Assembly (NCBI GenBank): GCA_905221605.1
Contig: CAJNDS010000435.1
Span: forward strand, 621,730 to 685,729
Source: Symbiodinium natans
Lineage: Eukaryota > Sar > Dinophyceae > Suessiales > Symbiodiniaceae
Length of the DNA stretch: 64,000 nt
Direction of reading: 5' to 3'
Below the pieces are notes generated by a model. That model was not told the origin of the DNA, ran no database searches, and was given only the letters and a program-made list of their open reading frames with translations. Positions 28,588 to 38,794 of this stretch are shown in pieces. Within the stretch, counting starts at the first letter, position 1; every line of letters starts with the position of its first letter. The translations under genes and the position numbers were made by a program.

Positions 28588-28617
28588 ATGTCGGGCCGCA
28601 GCTTCAGGGGTGTCAAG
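28588..28617 (+). CDS. Predicted small exon
   Basis: MSGRSFRGVK lies between GAGTTGAG and a GTTTAG donor. The methionine need not be a start. Confidence 0.5.
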
Positions 28618-30825
28618 GTTTAGCCAAAACCACAAATGCCCTCAAACCCTTAATGGCCTTAACTTGTGAGTTCAGGCTAGGCATGCTATCTTGAAGCGAA
28701 ATTTAGGGGTGTGTTGGGTTTAGGGGTGTCTTCAGGGCTTCGGAAGAGCATTATCTGGGCAGGCACAAGAATTGTGCTTCCGGGTTTGAGGCCGAGCCGT
28801 GATCGCCGGGCGGTGCCCTAAGCTTACGCCAGAGGGTTCAGGGTTTTGAAGGTTTCCTAGACCCTGCCAGCCTCCATGGAGTACCGCGATGTTGCAACAG
28901 ATGGAAAGAAATGAGTTCAGACCAAAACAACCCTGAAGCTGGTAGAAGGCCAGGCGAATCCCCAGCATGCCCCTAAGGCCCGACCGACGGTAACCCTAAA
29001 TGCTAAAACCGAAATCCTAAACCGTCTAACCTTAAACTTTCAAGCCCGACATTGGACAAGGCGATACCTCTGGATCTGCGAACCTCGTGACCACACCGAT
29101 CCTTGGTCTTTGGGTTTCAGGGCATGGGATTCTTAGGGGTTAGGGTTAGGGCTTCATGATGTAAAAGGGACTCGGGGGTTCAGGGTTTTGTCGAACTTCG
29201 CCCAAGAGTTCGATGTTGCGTGACACTTTGTGCGCGAAGGAGGGTTGTCGCCCCTAAACCCTAAACCCTAAACCGTAAACCCTCTGAATCCGAAACTCTA
29301 AAGGAAGACTGCTGAACTTCACAGGAACCCCTCGACCCTAAGCCTGAACCCTTTAGAGCCTGACCCTTTAGAGCCTAAACCAAAAAGGAAGGTTGCTGAA
29401 CTTCCTAAGTCGGACCTTTCGAGCGCAAACTGTCCAGAGGCATGCCTGCCCTTAGGGTTTAGGGTTTAGGGTTGAGGGTTTAGGGTTTAGGGTTGAGGTT
29501 TGAGGGTTTAGGGTTGAGGGTTGAGGTGTGAGGGTTGAGGGTTGAGGGTTGAGGGCTTCCATGGCTAAGGCCCCTACAGGTTTCCTGAAGGGTTTCCGGG
29601 TTGATGAGGGTTTACAGTCGTTTCTATTTTTGTGATAAACTCCAAATCACTAAGGTTTCCAAAAGAAGTGTTGAGGGTTGAGGGCGTAAACCCTAAACTC
29701 TACCCACAACCTAAAGCCCAAGCTCTGCCTCAGCCCTATAAACCCCAAACTCTACCCAAACCCCAAAGCCATAAACTCGACTTAAGCCCTCCAAAGTCTA
29801 AATTCTACTTATACCCTAAACCGCAACCCTAAACCCTAAACGCTACTTAAACTCTACACCCTAAAACCTAGAACACGAGCCCTAAACCCTAAACCCTAGA
29901 CCCTAAACCCTAAACCCTACCTAAACCCTAACCCTCATGACCTCAAACCCCCCAAGTTTGCGCCTGAAGACGTTCCAGGCCAAGGGCGGCAGCGTTAGCT
30001 GCCTCTCATCGAGCCCACGAAGCCGCCCCCAGGGCGCATCCAGAGGGGCTTTGGGGTTTTAGGGTTTGGGGGGGTTTAGGGTTTAGGGTTAGGGTTTAGG
30101 GTTTAGGGTTTTTAAGGGGCTACGGGCTAGATTGTTTTTTGGGCTTCAGGCCCCTTTCACAACCCCATAACAACCCTAGAGCAACCGTGTAACAACCCCT
30201 AAGCACCCCCGAAACACACCCTGATCCCATAAAGCTCGAGCCGCAAGCCCCAAAACTTTATGAGGTTGCTGGGTACTCCAAACTGCATCACCACAAAGGA
30301 GGGCCAGAAAAGCCCTCTCTGCAAAAGTACCATCTTCGGGCTTGTCGGTTTCAGAGCTCGCTCGACTTCTTGTTGATGTTGGGGCTTACCAAAATAGGGC
30401 ACCCATGAAAAAGCCCCCCCCCCCCCCCCCCCCCCCCCCCCCCACCCCCCCCCCCACAAATAGTCGGAATCCCCCCCCCCCCACTAAGGCACTCCACCCC
30501 CCCACAAGGCCACCCCCCCCCCCACACCATTTAAGGCCAACCCCCCCCCCCCCCCCCCCCCTATTTTCGGAAACTGCCTTGTCTCCCCTGCACATAACTC
30601 GTAGTTGAACTCTGGCATTTAACTCCCCGGAGCCGCCCACAGGGGCCTGGATAGCTCCAACTATCCTTACAAAGCCTTACAAGTAGCCCTAATAGCCTAA
30701 ATCCTGAAGCATGAGCCCTCAAGTCTACAAATCCAAAGCCCAAGCCCATGAACCCTATAAAGTCAGTTACTGACCCTAAACCCTAAACCCTAAACCCTAA
30801 ACCCTAAGCCCTCTTAAGCCCTAAG
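28618..30825. other. Long intron-like region rich in repeats
   Basis: It contains a TTTAGGG/TTGAGGG array (29454-29555), C-rich arrays (29683-29935), a TTTAGGG array (30050-30110), long poly-C blocks (30414-30561) and a CCCTAAA array at 30773-30812. Weak coding-like fragments at 28871-28900, 29061-29086 and 29979-30043 are not called. Confidence 0.55.
30414..30561. repeat. Poly-C blocks
   Basis: Five C runs of about 10-30 bases are separated by short CACC/ACAAGG spacers. The translated proline or glycine ORFs are composition artefacts. Confidence 0.97.
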
Positions 30826-30897
30826 CTCCCTACCGCCGCCGAGCTCGGCCACCCAGGCAACTCCGGGTCCATGTTCTTCGACGAAGCCGAGCATAAG
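30826..30897 (+). CDS. Predicted exon
   Basis: Twenty-four whole codons read LPTAAELGHPGNSGSMFFDE then AEHK. The acceptor is the repeat-like CCCTAAG and the donor GTCGGT. Strong C/G third positions. Confidence 0.65.
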
Positions 30898-30929
30898 GTC
30901 GGTGCCTTCCAAAGGGGTCTTGGGTTTAG

Positions 30930-31019
30930 CCCTAAACCCTGAACCCCAAACCCCAAACCCCAAACCCTAAACCCTAAACCCTAAACCCTAAACCCTAAAC
31001 CCTAAACCCTAAACCCTAA
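30930..31019 (-). repeat. CCCTAAA/CCCCAAA array
   Basis: Twelve to thirteen units, the last eight perfect. Confidence 0.97.
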
Positions 31020-31238
31020 AGGGTTTGGGGTTGTTATGGTAGGTCCCACTTGCAAGAAAACCGCATTTTTGAATGGTTACAGGGGGTTCCAAGCACAGCT
31101 GAGGTCTGGATTAGGGTTAAATTCCCCAAGGCTTCAGGTTTCTAAGCCCCAAAAAACACTGACGGGCCTCAAGCCGGATCCCTGCAAATTCTTCAACCCC
31201 AAAAACGAAACCTCTTTGAGTCCCTTTTGAGTTGTTAG

Positions 31239-31275
31239 GCCGAAGAAGAGCGCTGGATGGGTTGCCCAATGCAAC
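31239..31275 (+). CDS. Predicted exon upstream of element C3
   Basis: AEEERWMGCPMQ plus one base lies between GAGTTGTTAG and GTATCT. The leftover base completes a codon with the exon at 31390, so phase agrees across the intron. Confidence 0.7.
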
Positions 31276-31389
31276 GTATCTGACTATAAGCCTACTATTT
31301 GCTTAAGAACCCCAAAAGATTGTAACGTAATAATCCCTATATTCTCCTTGATAAGGAAGAACATTTTTTGTTTTTTCGAGGTTCTTAAG
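31276..31389 (+). mobile_element. Intron carrying family C palindrome (copy 3)
   Basis: The 114-base intron runs from GTATCT to TTCTTAAG. The palindrome TTGCTTAAGAACCCC ... GAGGTTCTTAAG fills its 3' part, and the AG of the right terminal repeat is the acceptor. The core is the reverse complement of the other copies. Removing it gives one open frame across both exons. Confidence 0.75.
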
Positions 31390-31493
31390 AAATTCCTAGA
31401 AGCCCAACGGGAGTCCGCGATGAACAGGCCGGGGGCCTCGAAGACGTGAGCAAGTACGAGCTGTCTTTGATGATCCGCGACGCCCTGCGCGAG
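31390..31493 (+). CDS. Predicted exon
   Basis: IPRSPTGVRDEQAGGLEDVS then KYELSLMIRDALRE is open from the right end of element C3 to GTTCCC. The composition is typical of a soluble, helical, possibly calcium-binding-like segment; no motif is complete. Confidence 0.75.
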
Positions 31494-33179
31494 GTTCCCG
31501 AAAAGGGCAGGGTGCAGCAGGCTTCAGGCAGCTTCAGAGACTTCAGAGTTTTGTGGTTTGGGGTCGGTGCAGACGCCCTGAGCCGTAAACCCTTGATCAC
31601 AATAATAAGGTAATGGGGTTGAGGGGTTTGGGGTGCAGTTTGTTTCTTGGTTTGGGTCGTTGAGGACCTTGGCACGACGTGCTTTGCACCTCGTCACCCG
31701 GCTTGGGTCTTAGGGACCAGACCCGGGCTTAGAACCCTAAGCCTAACACAAAACCCCGGCCCGAAGCTGGTTGTTTAGAAGTAGGGTATACCACTGTCCT
31801 AAATGGGTTTAAGACACGAAACGCATCGAAACGCCCAAGGTGCACCTGCGATAAGGGTGCCGATATGTACGGAGCGTCATCGCGCGTTGCACTAGTCAGA
31901 CCCACAGCCATGTCGCACTCATGGGTTCGAATACATGTTGGCAGTGGCCTTGCCATTGCAGGTCCGAGGTATCGTTCGCGGTATCGTTCGAGTATCGTTC
32001 CGACAACAATACAAACCCCCCATCCAAAGCCCACTTGAGGTTCCGTTTCAAATCGCAGTTGTGTTTCATCGCTGTGCCCTGCGCGAAGGCTCCGCGAAGC
32101 AGGCATTTTGTCAGCGTCTCAAGCTAGCCTCGCGTGGCTATCACCAAGAGGTAGCTTCAAAAAACCTTTAACGGGTGGATTCATGGCAGCGGTACTGTTT
32201 TATCGCTGTCCACAAAACGTGCGCTTTTTCACAGTTCCATCCTAGTCTCAAGATGCTATCCCCAAGAGGTAAAGAGTTTTAGCTATCACTGTCGCATGTT
32301 TTGGGCCTTGTGTGCCCTCAGGATTTCGGTTCTGGGCTATCTTCTTGACATGTTAGGCTCCTTCTGTGCCCTGGGGTTGGGCTATCTACAGGGTGATTGG
32401 GCTAGGGAACCACGCGCGCTCGTATATCTTTGTATGACTATTATTGATATGGGTATGCAACGTTTGCTATTTATTGCATTGATATACTAGTATATTGCTA
32501 TATCCCAGATATATATATATATATATGTTGTTGTATTCTTGCATGATTATATTTTTCTTCTTGTATCATTGCATTATGATCTAATTCTATTCTTGTTCCA
32601 TTCTACTCTTTTGGATGCTTAAAGCGTTTTCACAACCAAAAAAAAAAGGATTCTCGGGCCTGGCAGCATACGTCTTCCAGTCGACTGCGTCATGTGCGTA
32701 AGCTCTGCGCAGGTTTGTTTGCCTCGTAGGCTGTTTGGAGGTTCATGGGTACTTGTAAGTAGGGTTATACATAGAGCAAGTGTAGTAATAGTAGGTTCAA
32801 AAGAGGCTTATGCAGGGTACTTCCCCACTTATAAGTACCGATGGACCTGGATACGTAGGCTTCAATTTTGTGGAGAGTGTGCCCGCTAGAACCCTGCATG
32901 AGTAGGCCTGCGCAAGTGTGCGCGTCTTTCTCTTGTTTGCGTGAACCGCTGGTCAAATCTTCGCATCGCAGTGCCGGGTTCTGTAATGGTGCTATTTCTG
33001 AGAAGTTGAGAGTTTAGAGGTTGTTTTTGCTGAACTGGGGATGTGAGTTACACGCCCTGAAAACCGCAGGTGAGCCTCTCAAGTTAGTGGGAATAAAAGG
33101 CCTGGAATCCCTACTTAAAAGGCTAACTCTATACCTTCCCTAAATCCTAAACCCTAAATTTTACATTCTAAATCCACAG
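31494..33179. other. Long AT-richer intron-like region
   Basis: No supported exon. It includes a short AT repeat at 32511-32527, a run of A at 32638-32648 and an imperfect duplication of a CTATC-CCAAGAGGTA motif (32134-32155 and 32262-32276). Confidence 0.5.
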
Positions 33180-33251
33180 GAGCTGGAAGAAGCAAAGGAC
33201 AGGTTTAGCCCAGGGATGGGGACAACGGTTTGCGTATTATCTTGCAACTAG
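33180..33251 (+). CDS. Predicted exon upstream of element E2
   Basis: SWKKQRTGLAQGWGQRFAYY then LAT plus two bases follows AAATCCACAG. The donor is GA (GACCCA), the left end of element E2. Phase agrees with the exon at 33368. Confidence 0.65.
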   Translation, partial: ELEEAKDRFSPGMGTTVCVLSCN

Positions 33252-33367
33252 GACCCAAAGTAGGCCCTTATTCGTTGTTTTACGGGTTGGTTCCCCTATG
33301 ACTCCTATGGTCCCTTTTAAACCAAGAAGGGCGACTTTTGTTGTTCCTAGGTTACTCTTGGGTCTAG
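33252..33367 (+). mobile_element. Introner-like element, family E (copy 2), GA-AG
   Basis: The element is CTAGGACCCAAAGTAGGCCC ... TTACTCTTGGGTCTAG, with CTAG at both edges. Used as an intron it has a GA donor and an AG acceptor and restores one open frame. GA donors are reported in Symbiodiniaceae. Confidence 0.65.
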
Positions 33368-33449
33368 TAAAAGTCGCAGCAAAAAGTACAAGTTGCTGCC
33401 AGGGTTGCAAAGTATAGGTTTTTGTGGCCTTAGAGTTTGTGCCCACACT
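33368..33449 (+). CDS. Predicted exon downstream of element E2
   Basis: One base plus KSRSKKYKLLPGLQSIGFCG then LRVCAHT, ending at GTAACT. The frame stays open to a TAG at 33477 if that donor is not used. The - strand is also open here. Confidence 0.6.
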
Positions 33450-33879
33450 GTAACTGTAGATACATCGTCCCAATTTTAGGGCAAGGTCTCGTGTCCAAGC
33501 GCACCGCATCCTCCTTTCAGCTGCCTCTTCTGGCGCTTGTTTTTCAAGTTTCCCCTAAAGCCTAAACCCTAAACCCCCTTGGTGGGGTTTAGGGTTTAGG
33601 GTTTATGGTTTGGGGTATAGGGCTTAGGGCTAGCCAAGAACACGGTACGAATGGAGTCGGAATGCATGGAGCTCCGATAGGAGCTAGGGCGTTAAGGCTC
33701 AGAGTTTCGGGGTTTATGTCGAGCAGGCGCTTCAAAGCATGCTCAAGTACATGGACTCTAGGCTATAGGGTTTGGTGTAGGGTGTAGGGTGTTGTTTAGG
33801 GTTTTGGTTTCAGGGTTTCAGGTGGTTCTGTTTGTGGGTGCCACCTAATTCAAGGGTCTATGGGCCTTTCTTACGGTAG
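33450..33879. other. Intron-like sequence
   Basis: A short C tract (33553-33575) and TTTAGGG-like G tract (33585-33630) lie here. No exon is supported. Confidence 0.45.
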
Positions 33880-33915
33880 GGTTCCATCTTGCACCGGAGT
33901 TGCCAGAACAACCCT
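33880..33915 (+). CDS. Predicted small exon with good donor
   Basis: GSILHRSCQNNP ends at GTAAGC and starts after TTACGGTAG. Confidence 0.6.
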
Positions 33916-34014
33916 GTAAGCCGCAACCTCAAGACCTGCACGGCCCACAAGTCCTTGGGGGTGTAGGGTGCTGCAGTCGCTAAACCCTAAGCCCTAAACC
34001 CTAAACCCTAGCAG

Positions 34015-34071
34015 GACTTGCTGGAGAGGAGTGGTTCGTCTGCTCGATCGCGCCAGGGGCCTGGGTGTCCG
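34015..34071 (+). CDS. Predicted exon with consensus donor
   Basis: DLLERSGSSARSRQGPGCP has nineteen whole codons. It is preceded by a CCCTAAA array ending CCCTAGCAG and followed by GTGAGT. Confidence 0.65.
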
Positions 34072-34112
34072 GTGAGTGGAAGGTTTTGCTTAAGGGCAAA
34101 GGGGTGTTTCAG
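34072..34112 (+). other. Predicted 41-base intron
   Basis: GTGAGT ... GTGTTTCAG. It is phase 0 on both sides. It would be the shortest intron inferred in the window. Confidence 0.5.
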
Positions 34113-34167
34113 GGTTTGGGGTTCCATGGTTTCTTCGGGTTTTCACTGGCAAGTGAACCTGAGAGAG
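34113..34167 (+). CDS. Predicted exon
   Basis: In phase with the previous exon it reads GLGFHGFFGFSLASEPE, ending at GTACAC. Another frame (MVSSGFHWQVNLRE) is also open. Confidence 0.55.
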
Positions 34168-34312
34168 GTACACCGATGCAAGGTTGCTAGCGCGCAAAGG
34201 GCATCTCTTTGCTGCTAAGTTGGCCTCACTTCGGTTTTCGTTTGGCGCCACCAACAGTAAATGGCGCCTCAAACCCCTTTGCCCCCTACAGGGTTCGAGG
34301 TTCTGTGAGCCC

Positions 34313-34400
34313 TAAACCCTAAACCCTAAACCCTAAACCTTAACCCTGCCTATAAACCCTATAAACCCTATAAACCCTGTAAACCCTATCAACCCTATAC
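34313..34400 (-). repeat. CCCTAAA and CCCTATAAA array
   Basis: Four canonical units are followed by five units with an inserted TA. Confidence 0.93.
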
Positions 34401-34418
34401 CCTAAACCGCTCCAGTAG

Positions 34419-34488
34419 TGTCAACCCGTCCGAGGCTCACAGAGACACTCGTCTCCTTTGCCGACGGTACTTACGTGGCATCGCCGCA
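34419..34488 (+). CDS. Predicted exon
   Basis: TRPRLTETLVSFADGTYVAS follows CGCTCCAGTAG and precedes GTTCGG. A second frame is open but less protein-like. Confidence 0.55.
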
Positions 34489-35423
34489 GTTCGGGCTTTG
34501 ATCGGGCTAATCCTAAACCCTAAACCCTAAACCCTAAACCCTAAACCCTAAGCCCTAAGCCCTAAGCCCGAACCCCTAAAGTGGTCGAAGCTAAGGTCGT
34601 CGAAGCCCTAAAGTGGTCGAGTTAAGGCTCGAGAATCTGGACTTTTGGCGAAAGGGTTCAGGGTCTTCCGTTTGGAGTGATCGCTTGAAGGGTAGTAGGC
34701 CTTTCGGGTTCTCCCCCGAAACCCCTCGGCCTTTTGAAGCCCCCAACCCCCCAAGCCCTAAACCCTTTAAACCCAAAACTGCATAACCCTGAAACCTTAT
34801 AAACCCTTGAACCGAAACCCTAAATCCCTAAACCCTAAAGCGCCTAAGGCCCTAAACCCTAAAGCGCCTAAAGCCCTAAACGCCTGAAGCCCTGAAAGCC
34901 TCTTTCAGTTCACCCAACCCCTAACGCTAAGCCCCTAAACCCTTCAAACGCTAAACCCTTCACCCTCAACCCTCAGACCTCTGCACCCTAAACCCTAAAC
35001 TCCTACACCCTCAAGCCTAAACTCCTACACCCTCAACCCTAAACCCCTCCACCCTAAACCCTCAACCCCTAAACGCCCAAAATCTCCCCTCAAAACCCAC
35101 TATCCTAAGCCCCAAGTTCTGCAAGTTTCGTTAAAAGATCCTCAAGGGGGGGGTCGAAGGGGGGAGGCACCGAGGGAACCGTAGTGAAAGCACAGGGAGC
35201 CCTTTCAGAGTTTAGGGTTTAGGGTTTAGGGTTTAGGGGTTCAGGGATTGCCAGTTTACCACCCAAGAACCTCAGAACCCCGAAAGCCCACAAAAACCAC
35301 ACCCAAAGCCGGAGGCCAACACATGTTGGTCGTGGTCCTGCTCGTGCGGTTTGGGGCTTTAGGGGTTTAGGGTTGAGAATACATAGGGCTTGGTGCGCAT
35401 AGCGGTGCAGGGCTTCAGGGCTT

Positions 35424-35569
35424 CTGAGCGTAGTTTCATGCGCCCTGAGTATGGTCCCCAACCTCCGCTTAAAGGGTTCTGATGTATGGGCCCCTTAAGG
35501 GCATATAAGGGGTATACAAGGGTTCCCCTCTTAAGGGCCCATACTAAGAGACCGTGTAGTTAATCTAAG
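35424..35569. mobile_element. Palindromic element, family F (copy 1)
   Basis: CTGAGCGTAGTTTCATGCGC and TGAGTATGGTCCC on the left pair with GGGCCCATACTAAGAGACC and GTGTAGTTAATCTAAG on the right. The centre holds GGGCCCCTTAAGGGC. Confidence 0.75.
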
Positions 35570-35708
35570 GGGTCTAGGGCTATACATTCTTACAGTTTGT
35601 TGTTGTTGCTGCACCTCGCTGCTTGGACAGCTGCGGACGGATTGTGGTGATTCAACTCAAAACCCTGCAAAACCTCAAACCCCAATCCTTGAACCCGAAC
35701 CTCAAACC

Positions 35709-35787
35709 CTTGCTAAACCCTAAACCCTAAACCCTAAACCCTAAACCCTAAACCCTAAACCCTAAACCCTAAACCCTAAACCCTAAG
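35709..35787 (-). repeat. Perfect CCCTAAA array abutting an exon
   Basis: Eleven perfect units run into CCCTAAG, whose AG is the predicted acceptor of the next exon. Confidence 0.98.
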
Positions 35788-35832
35788 CTCGCAATCCCGG
35801 TTTCTTGCGCGCTGAATCAGCCATCTGCCAAG
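35788..35832 (+). CDS. Predicted exon
   Basis: LAIPVSCALNQPSAK has fifteen whole codons before GTCCAC. It could belong to the gene upstream or be a 5' exon of the transporter; phase cannot decide. Confidence 0.55.
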
Positions 35833-36072
35833 GTCCACGCCACAGACCGGGATGGGTGTGCGGAAGGCACGGGTGCTGTGGGGTTTGTGTTATAGGTTTT
35901 ACGGCAAACGCGTGCATGGACAAATCGAACCGCAGAACGTGATTTGCCGGGGTTAATGCTCAAGCATCCTCTTGGCCTGCGCCACGCGCACACATGTTGT
36001 GCTGACGATCTTCAGTCGCTTGCGTAAGAGCACTCGTCTGGCTTTCGGGCGCGGGGCTTCTGTGGACGGCAG
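35833..36072. other. Region upstream of the MFS transporter
   Basis: Unique sequence. The transporter frame is open back to TAA at 36026. GACGGCAG immediately precedes the ATG and could be a trans- or cis-splice acceptor. No spliced-leader relic is seen. Confidence 0.5.
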
Positions 36073-37488
36073 ATGTGGACTCTGCCAGCCTGGGTGGACG
36101 ATGGCTTTCAACATGTGAACTTGCTACAAACATCTTCTCGGTTTGCCATCGTCGAGAATCTCGGAGCTGGGCTGAAGAACGATGCGTCGCATTTGCTGTG
36201 GGCACTTGGTTTACGGACGCATGTCCCGTCGAAACTCGCCGTGCTCGAGTACACTTCGAAGATCATTGTCGTCATGATTGCTTTCATTTTGCTCTTCTTC
36301 CTGCTCTACGTTGCCTGCAATGGCGTGCCAACAACTCGTGTCCGAAGGGCGCGCGAGACTGGCAACGGCATGCCCGGCAAGATGCAAGCGGTTTTTGCTC
36401 TGACAATGTTGCTGGACTATTCATGCACCGACCAGTACCAACCGAACATGCCCGAGATGGCGCGGGCCTTCAAGGTGTCTTCGGCTCAAATAGGCTCGAC
36501 CATCCAGGTCCATCTCTTCAGTTGTGCTGTCGGAACACTCGTCGTCGGCCCGCTCTCCGACCGAATGGGAAGAAGACCCGTGATATTGACGTGCCAGCTA
36601 ATGCAAGCGGCTGGGACCTTCACGTGCGCATGTGCCTCCAGTCTAGGCTGGTTCATGTCTGGGCGCGTTCTTCAAGGCTTGGGTGCCTCCGTCCTCGTCG
36701 TCATTTTTGCATGCTTTCGCGACTGCTACGAGGAACCTGCCCGCAGGCAGCAGGCCACCGGTGCCATGTTTTCCATCACGCTGGTCGGCCCCATCTTTGC
36801 CCCTGCCTTTGGAGGCTTCCTGGCCTCTCGCTTTGGTTTCAGGCTTCCCTTTGCCTTGTTGGCTGGCTGTTCGATGCTGCTGGCATGCGCAGGTTGTCTT
36901 GTGATTCATGAGACGGCCTCTGGGGAGCCTTCTGGCAAAGGTATGGCAGTGGACTTCTACCGTGTACTGAACAACGGCAAGCGACTGCTCATTCTTCTGT
37001 GCTTAGGGGCTTGCAAGAGCACTTTTGACGTGAACATTGCCACGAACGGCGTCATCATGGAGGAGCACTTCGGCCAAAGCGTTGTGCAAACATCACTCCT
37101 CAGCATTGCCTTCGCTGTGGCATGTGCTGGGGGCTCGGTGGTGTCTGGCTGCCTTCAGGAGCAGCCCACGGACGTGATGCGGATGTTCATCCCTCTGATG
37201 TTGCTGTCTTCCGCAAGCTTGATCGTGGCCGGACTTTACTCAGGAAGCATTGCCGGATACCTCTCCAGCATGTCCTTCCTTCAATTACTTGTGTTCCCGC
37301 AGATGATCTCATACCACACAGAGTTCGCGCAGGATCTCCAGGACATCGCAGGTGCAGCCGTCGGCATTGCCTTTTTTGCGCAGTACGCCCTGAGCTCCGT
37401 GATGTCGCTTCCCGGCGTGTTCGCCGCGGAGGACAGCACCCGGGCCATGCTTTTCGTGCTGGCAGGGACGGTCTTGGCAGTCGCTTAG
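36073..37488 (+). CDS. MFS transporter, Bcr/CflA-like drug efflux family, intronless
   Basis: This 471-residue protein is the only long uninterrupted gene here. It should move small molecules across a membrane with a cation gradient. Residues 1-62 are soluble. An unusual extra hydrophobic helix lies at 63-82 (IIVVMIAFILLFFLLYVACN), followed by a basic loop. From about residue 104 the MFS fold begins: the D-YQP--PE-A pattern at 120-130, motif A (GPLSDRMGRRPV) at 159-170, the R-LQGLGAS stretch at 198-206 with FRD at 215-217, and GPIFAPAFGGF at 239-249, all hallmarks of the Bcr/CflA group. Length matches that family apart from the N-terminal extension. The start is the first ATG after an in-frame stop at 36026. 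The stop is TAG, directly repeated twice. The family is mainly bacterial, so transfer or retroposition is possible; substrate is unknown. Confidence 0.9.
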   Translation: MWTLPAWVDDGFQHVNLLQTSSRFAIVENLGAGLKNDASHLLWALGLRTHVPSKLAVLEYTSKIIVVMIAFILLFFLLYVACNGVPTTRVRRARETGNGMPGKMQAVFALTMLLDYSCTDQYQPNMPEMARAFKVSSAQIGSTIQVHLFSCAVGTLVVGPLSDRMGRRPVILTCQLMQAAGTFTCACASSLGWFMSGRVLQGLGASVLVVIFACFRDCYEEPARRQQATGAMFSITLVGPIFAPAFGGFLASRFGFRLPFALLAGCSMLLACAGCLVIHETASGEPSGKGMAVDFYRVLNNGKRLLILLCLGACKSTFDVNIATNGVIMEEHFGQSVVQTSLLSIAFAVACAGGSVVSGCLQEQPTDVMRMFIPLMLLSSASLIVAGLYSGSIAGYLSSMSFLQLLVFPQMISYHTEFAQDLQDIAGAAVGIAFFAQYALSSVMSLPGVFAAEDSTRAMLFVLAGTVLAVA

Positions 37489-37499
37489 TAGTAGAGTAG

Positions 37500-37568
37500 G
37501 TAACCTTTAACCTTTTTGGGGTATTCTAATCCCAATAGAATCCCAAATGTTAACCTTGAATTCCCCCA
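37500..37568 (+). mobile_element. Introner-like element, family I (copy 2)
   Basis: GTAACCTTTAACCTTTTTGG ... GTTAACCTTGAATTCCCCCAG starts 11 bases after the transporter stop. GGTAACCTTTAACC and GTTAACCTTGAA are inverted. It has intron ends and could be a 3' UTR intron. Confidence 0.65.
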
Positions 37569-38024
37569 GGTTCCTGGACAACTAAGGTCGAGCTTGTCAC
37601 GTGGATGGGGATTTGCCGCTCCCGAGCCGACCTGTGCAAGGCTTCTCTGGGAGAAGAGCATCCTCAAGAGACGGCACCAAACCCCTCTTTCAAATGACTG
37701 GGCCCCTTGGCACGAACATACTGCTGAGGAGAATACCAAAACCCTAACCCCGTGAAACCCCCAAAGATGTCTCAGCGCCGTGCCTCACTACAGAGTCGTG
37801 ACAACGCCTTGATCGTGAGACCGGACTGCGCTTTCGAAAACAATGCTTCGAGTGCATTGCTCTACCATGGGCAGTCCCTAAACCCGAAACCCTGAACCCT
37901 TTATAAACCCTAAACCCTAATCCAACCCTAAACCCCAAACCCTAAACCCTAAACCCTATACACCAAACCCTAAACCCTTAAACCCTATACCCTGTGAACC
38001 CGAAAGCGCTTGTGAGTTGCGCAG
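37569..38024. other. Region downstream of the transporter
   Basis: Unique sequence to about 37860, then C-rich telomere units (37877-37990). A weak coding-like piece near 37626-37680 is not called. Confidence 0.45.
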
Positions 38025-38064
38025 GCGGCCGTACAAGATCCTGGGAGATGAGAGGCGCATTCGG
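38025..38064 (+). CDS. Predicted exon, basic
   Basis: RPYKILGDERRIR follows GAGTTGCGCAG and ends at GTTTAG from a TTTAGGG unit. A C array lies upstream. Confidence 0.6.
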
Positions 38065-38582
38065 GTTTAGGGTTGAGGCTTTGGTTTTGTCAGGCCTGAA
38101 ACACCCTAAACCCTAAACCCTAAACTCCAAAATATGAGAATCCTTCTTCTAGATTTTAGGGCTCAGTGCTCAGGGCTTAGAGTAACCCTTAAGCAACCCT
38201 AAAGGGTAGCCTCATTGTAGAGGGGGATTCTGGAGGATGCTTTCTCCCGAAACAGGCAGGGGGGGGGTTCTACAGGAGGGACCCTGCAAGCCATTCTGGG
38301 TTAAGGGTTCTGCAAAACTCTAAGAAGCCCAAATCCTACATCACCCAAATCCCTTAACCCTAAACCCCAAAACCCCTCAATGCCCCGAAGCCCGAACGCC
38401 CGTCAACTCATGATGTGCGAGAGGCGTTCTCAGCCTCTGAGCCCCCTGAGCCCCCTACCCCTAAACCCTGAACCCTAAACCCTAAACACGGAAACCCTCA
38501 GATTGAGGTTGATTTGGAGCTAGTGTAGAAGTACGACGGGCAAAAAAGGCTGCACAACCCTCTACAACCAAATTGGGTTTAG
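38065..38582. other. Intron-like sequence
   Basis: Short C-rich telomere tracts at 38102-38130 and 38458-38487; otherwise unique sequence without supported exons. Confidence 0.45.
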
Positions 38583-38693
38583 GATTCAGAGGGTGCACCA
38601 AATTCCACTCCAGAAGAAAGCAAGCGGTTCCATATTGCGGTGGAGTTGCATGATAGCCTCGAAGGCCACACAAAAAAGATTGCCTCATGCTGA
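38583..38693 (+). CDS. Predicted exon, possibly terminal
   Basis: DSEGAPNSTPEESKRFHIAV then ELHDSLEGHTKKIASC is followed by TGA. The acceptor is GGGTTTAG. If a GA donor is used just before the stop it is internal. The opposite strand is also open but has poorer composition. Confidence 0.65.
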   Translation, partial: DSEGAPNSTPEESKRFHIAVELHDSLEGHTKKIASC

Positions 38694-38700
38694 TTTGGGA

Positions 38701-38794
38701 GTTTACGATATCAGGGGTGCCTTATTGGGGTCCTTATTATAGCGGGTATTCTACTATTTGGGGTCCATATTAGGGGTCCCTTGTTATCGTAAAC
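38701..38794. mobile_element. Palindromic element, family G (copy 1)
   Basis: GTTTACGATATCAGGGG on the left pairs with GTTATCGTAAAC on the right. Internal repeats GGGGTGCC / GGGGTCC and CTACTATTTGGGGTCC are present. Confidence 0.75.

Larger units (their letters stand above)
34489..35787. other. Intron-like region dominated by C-rich repeats
   Basis: CCCTAAA tracts fill 34510-34570, a degenerate C-rich block 34790-35100, and a perfect array 35709-35787. A short TTTAGGG array lies at 35213-35245. Element F1 is annotated separately. Confidence 0.6.

Noticed and set aside
30199-30640. Proline- and glycine-rich frames
   Set aside because: They are translations of poly-C blocks.
36643-36909. Frames overlapping the transporter, including 36075-36911 on the same strand
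   Set aside because: They are shadows of the high-GC transporter frame, which alone has family motifs.
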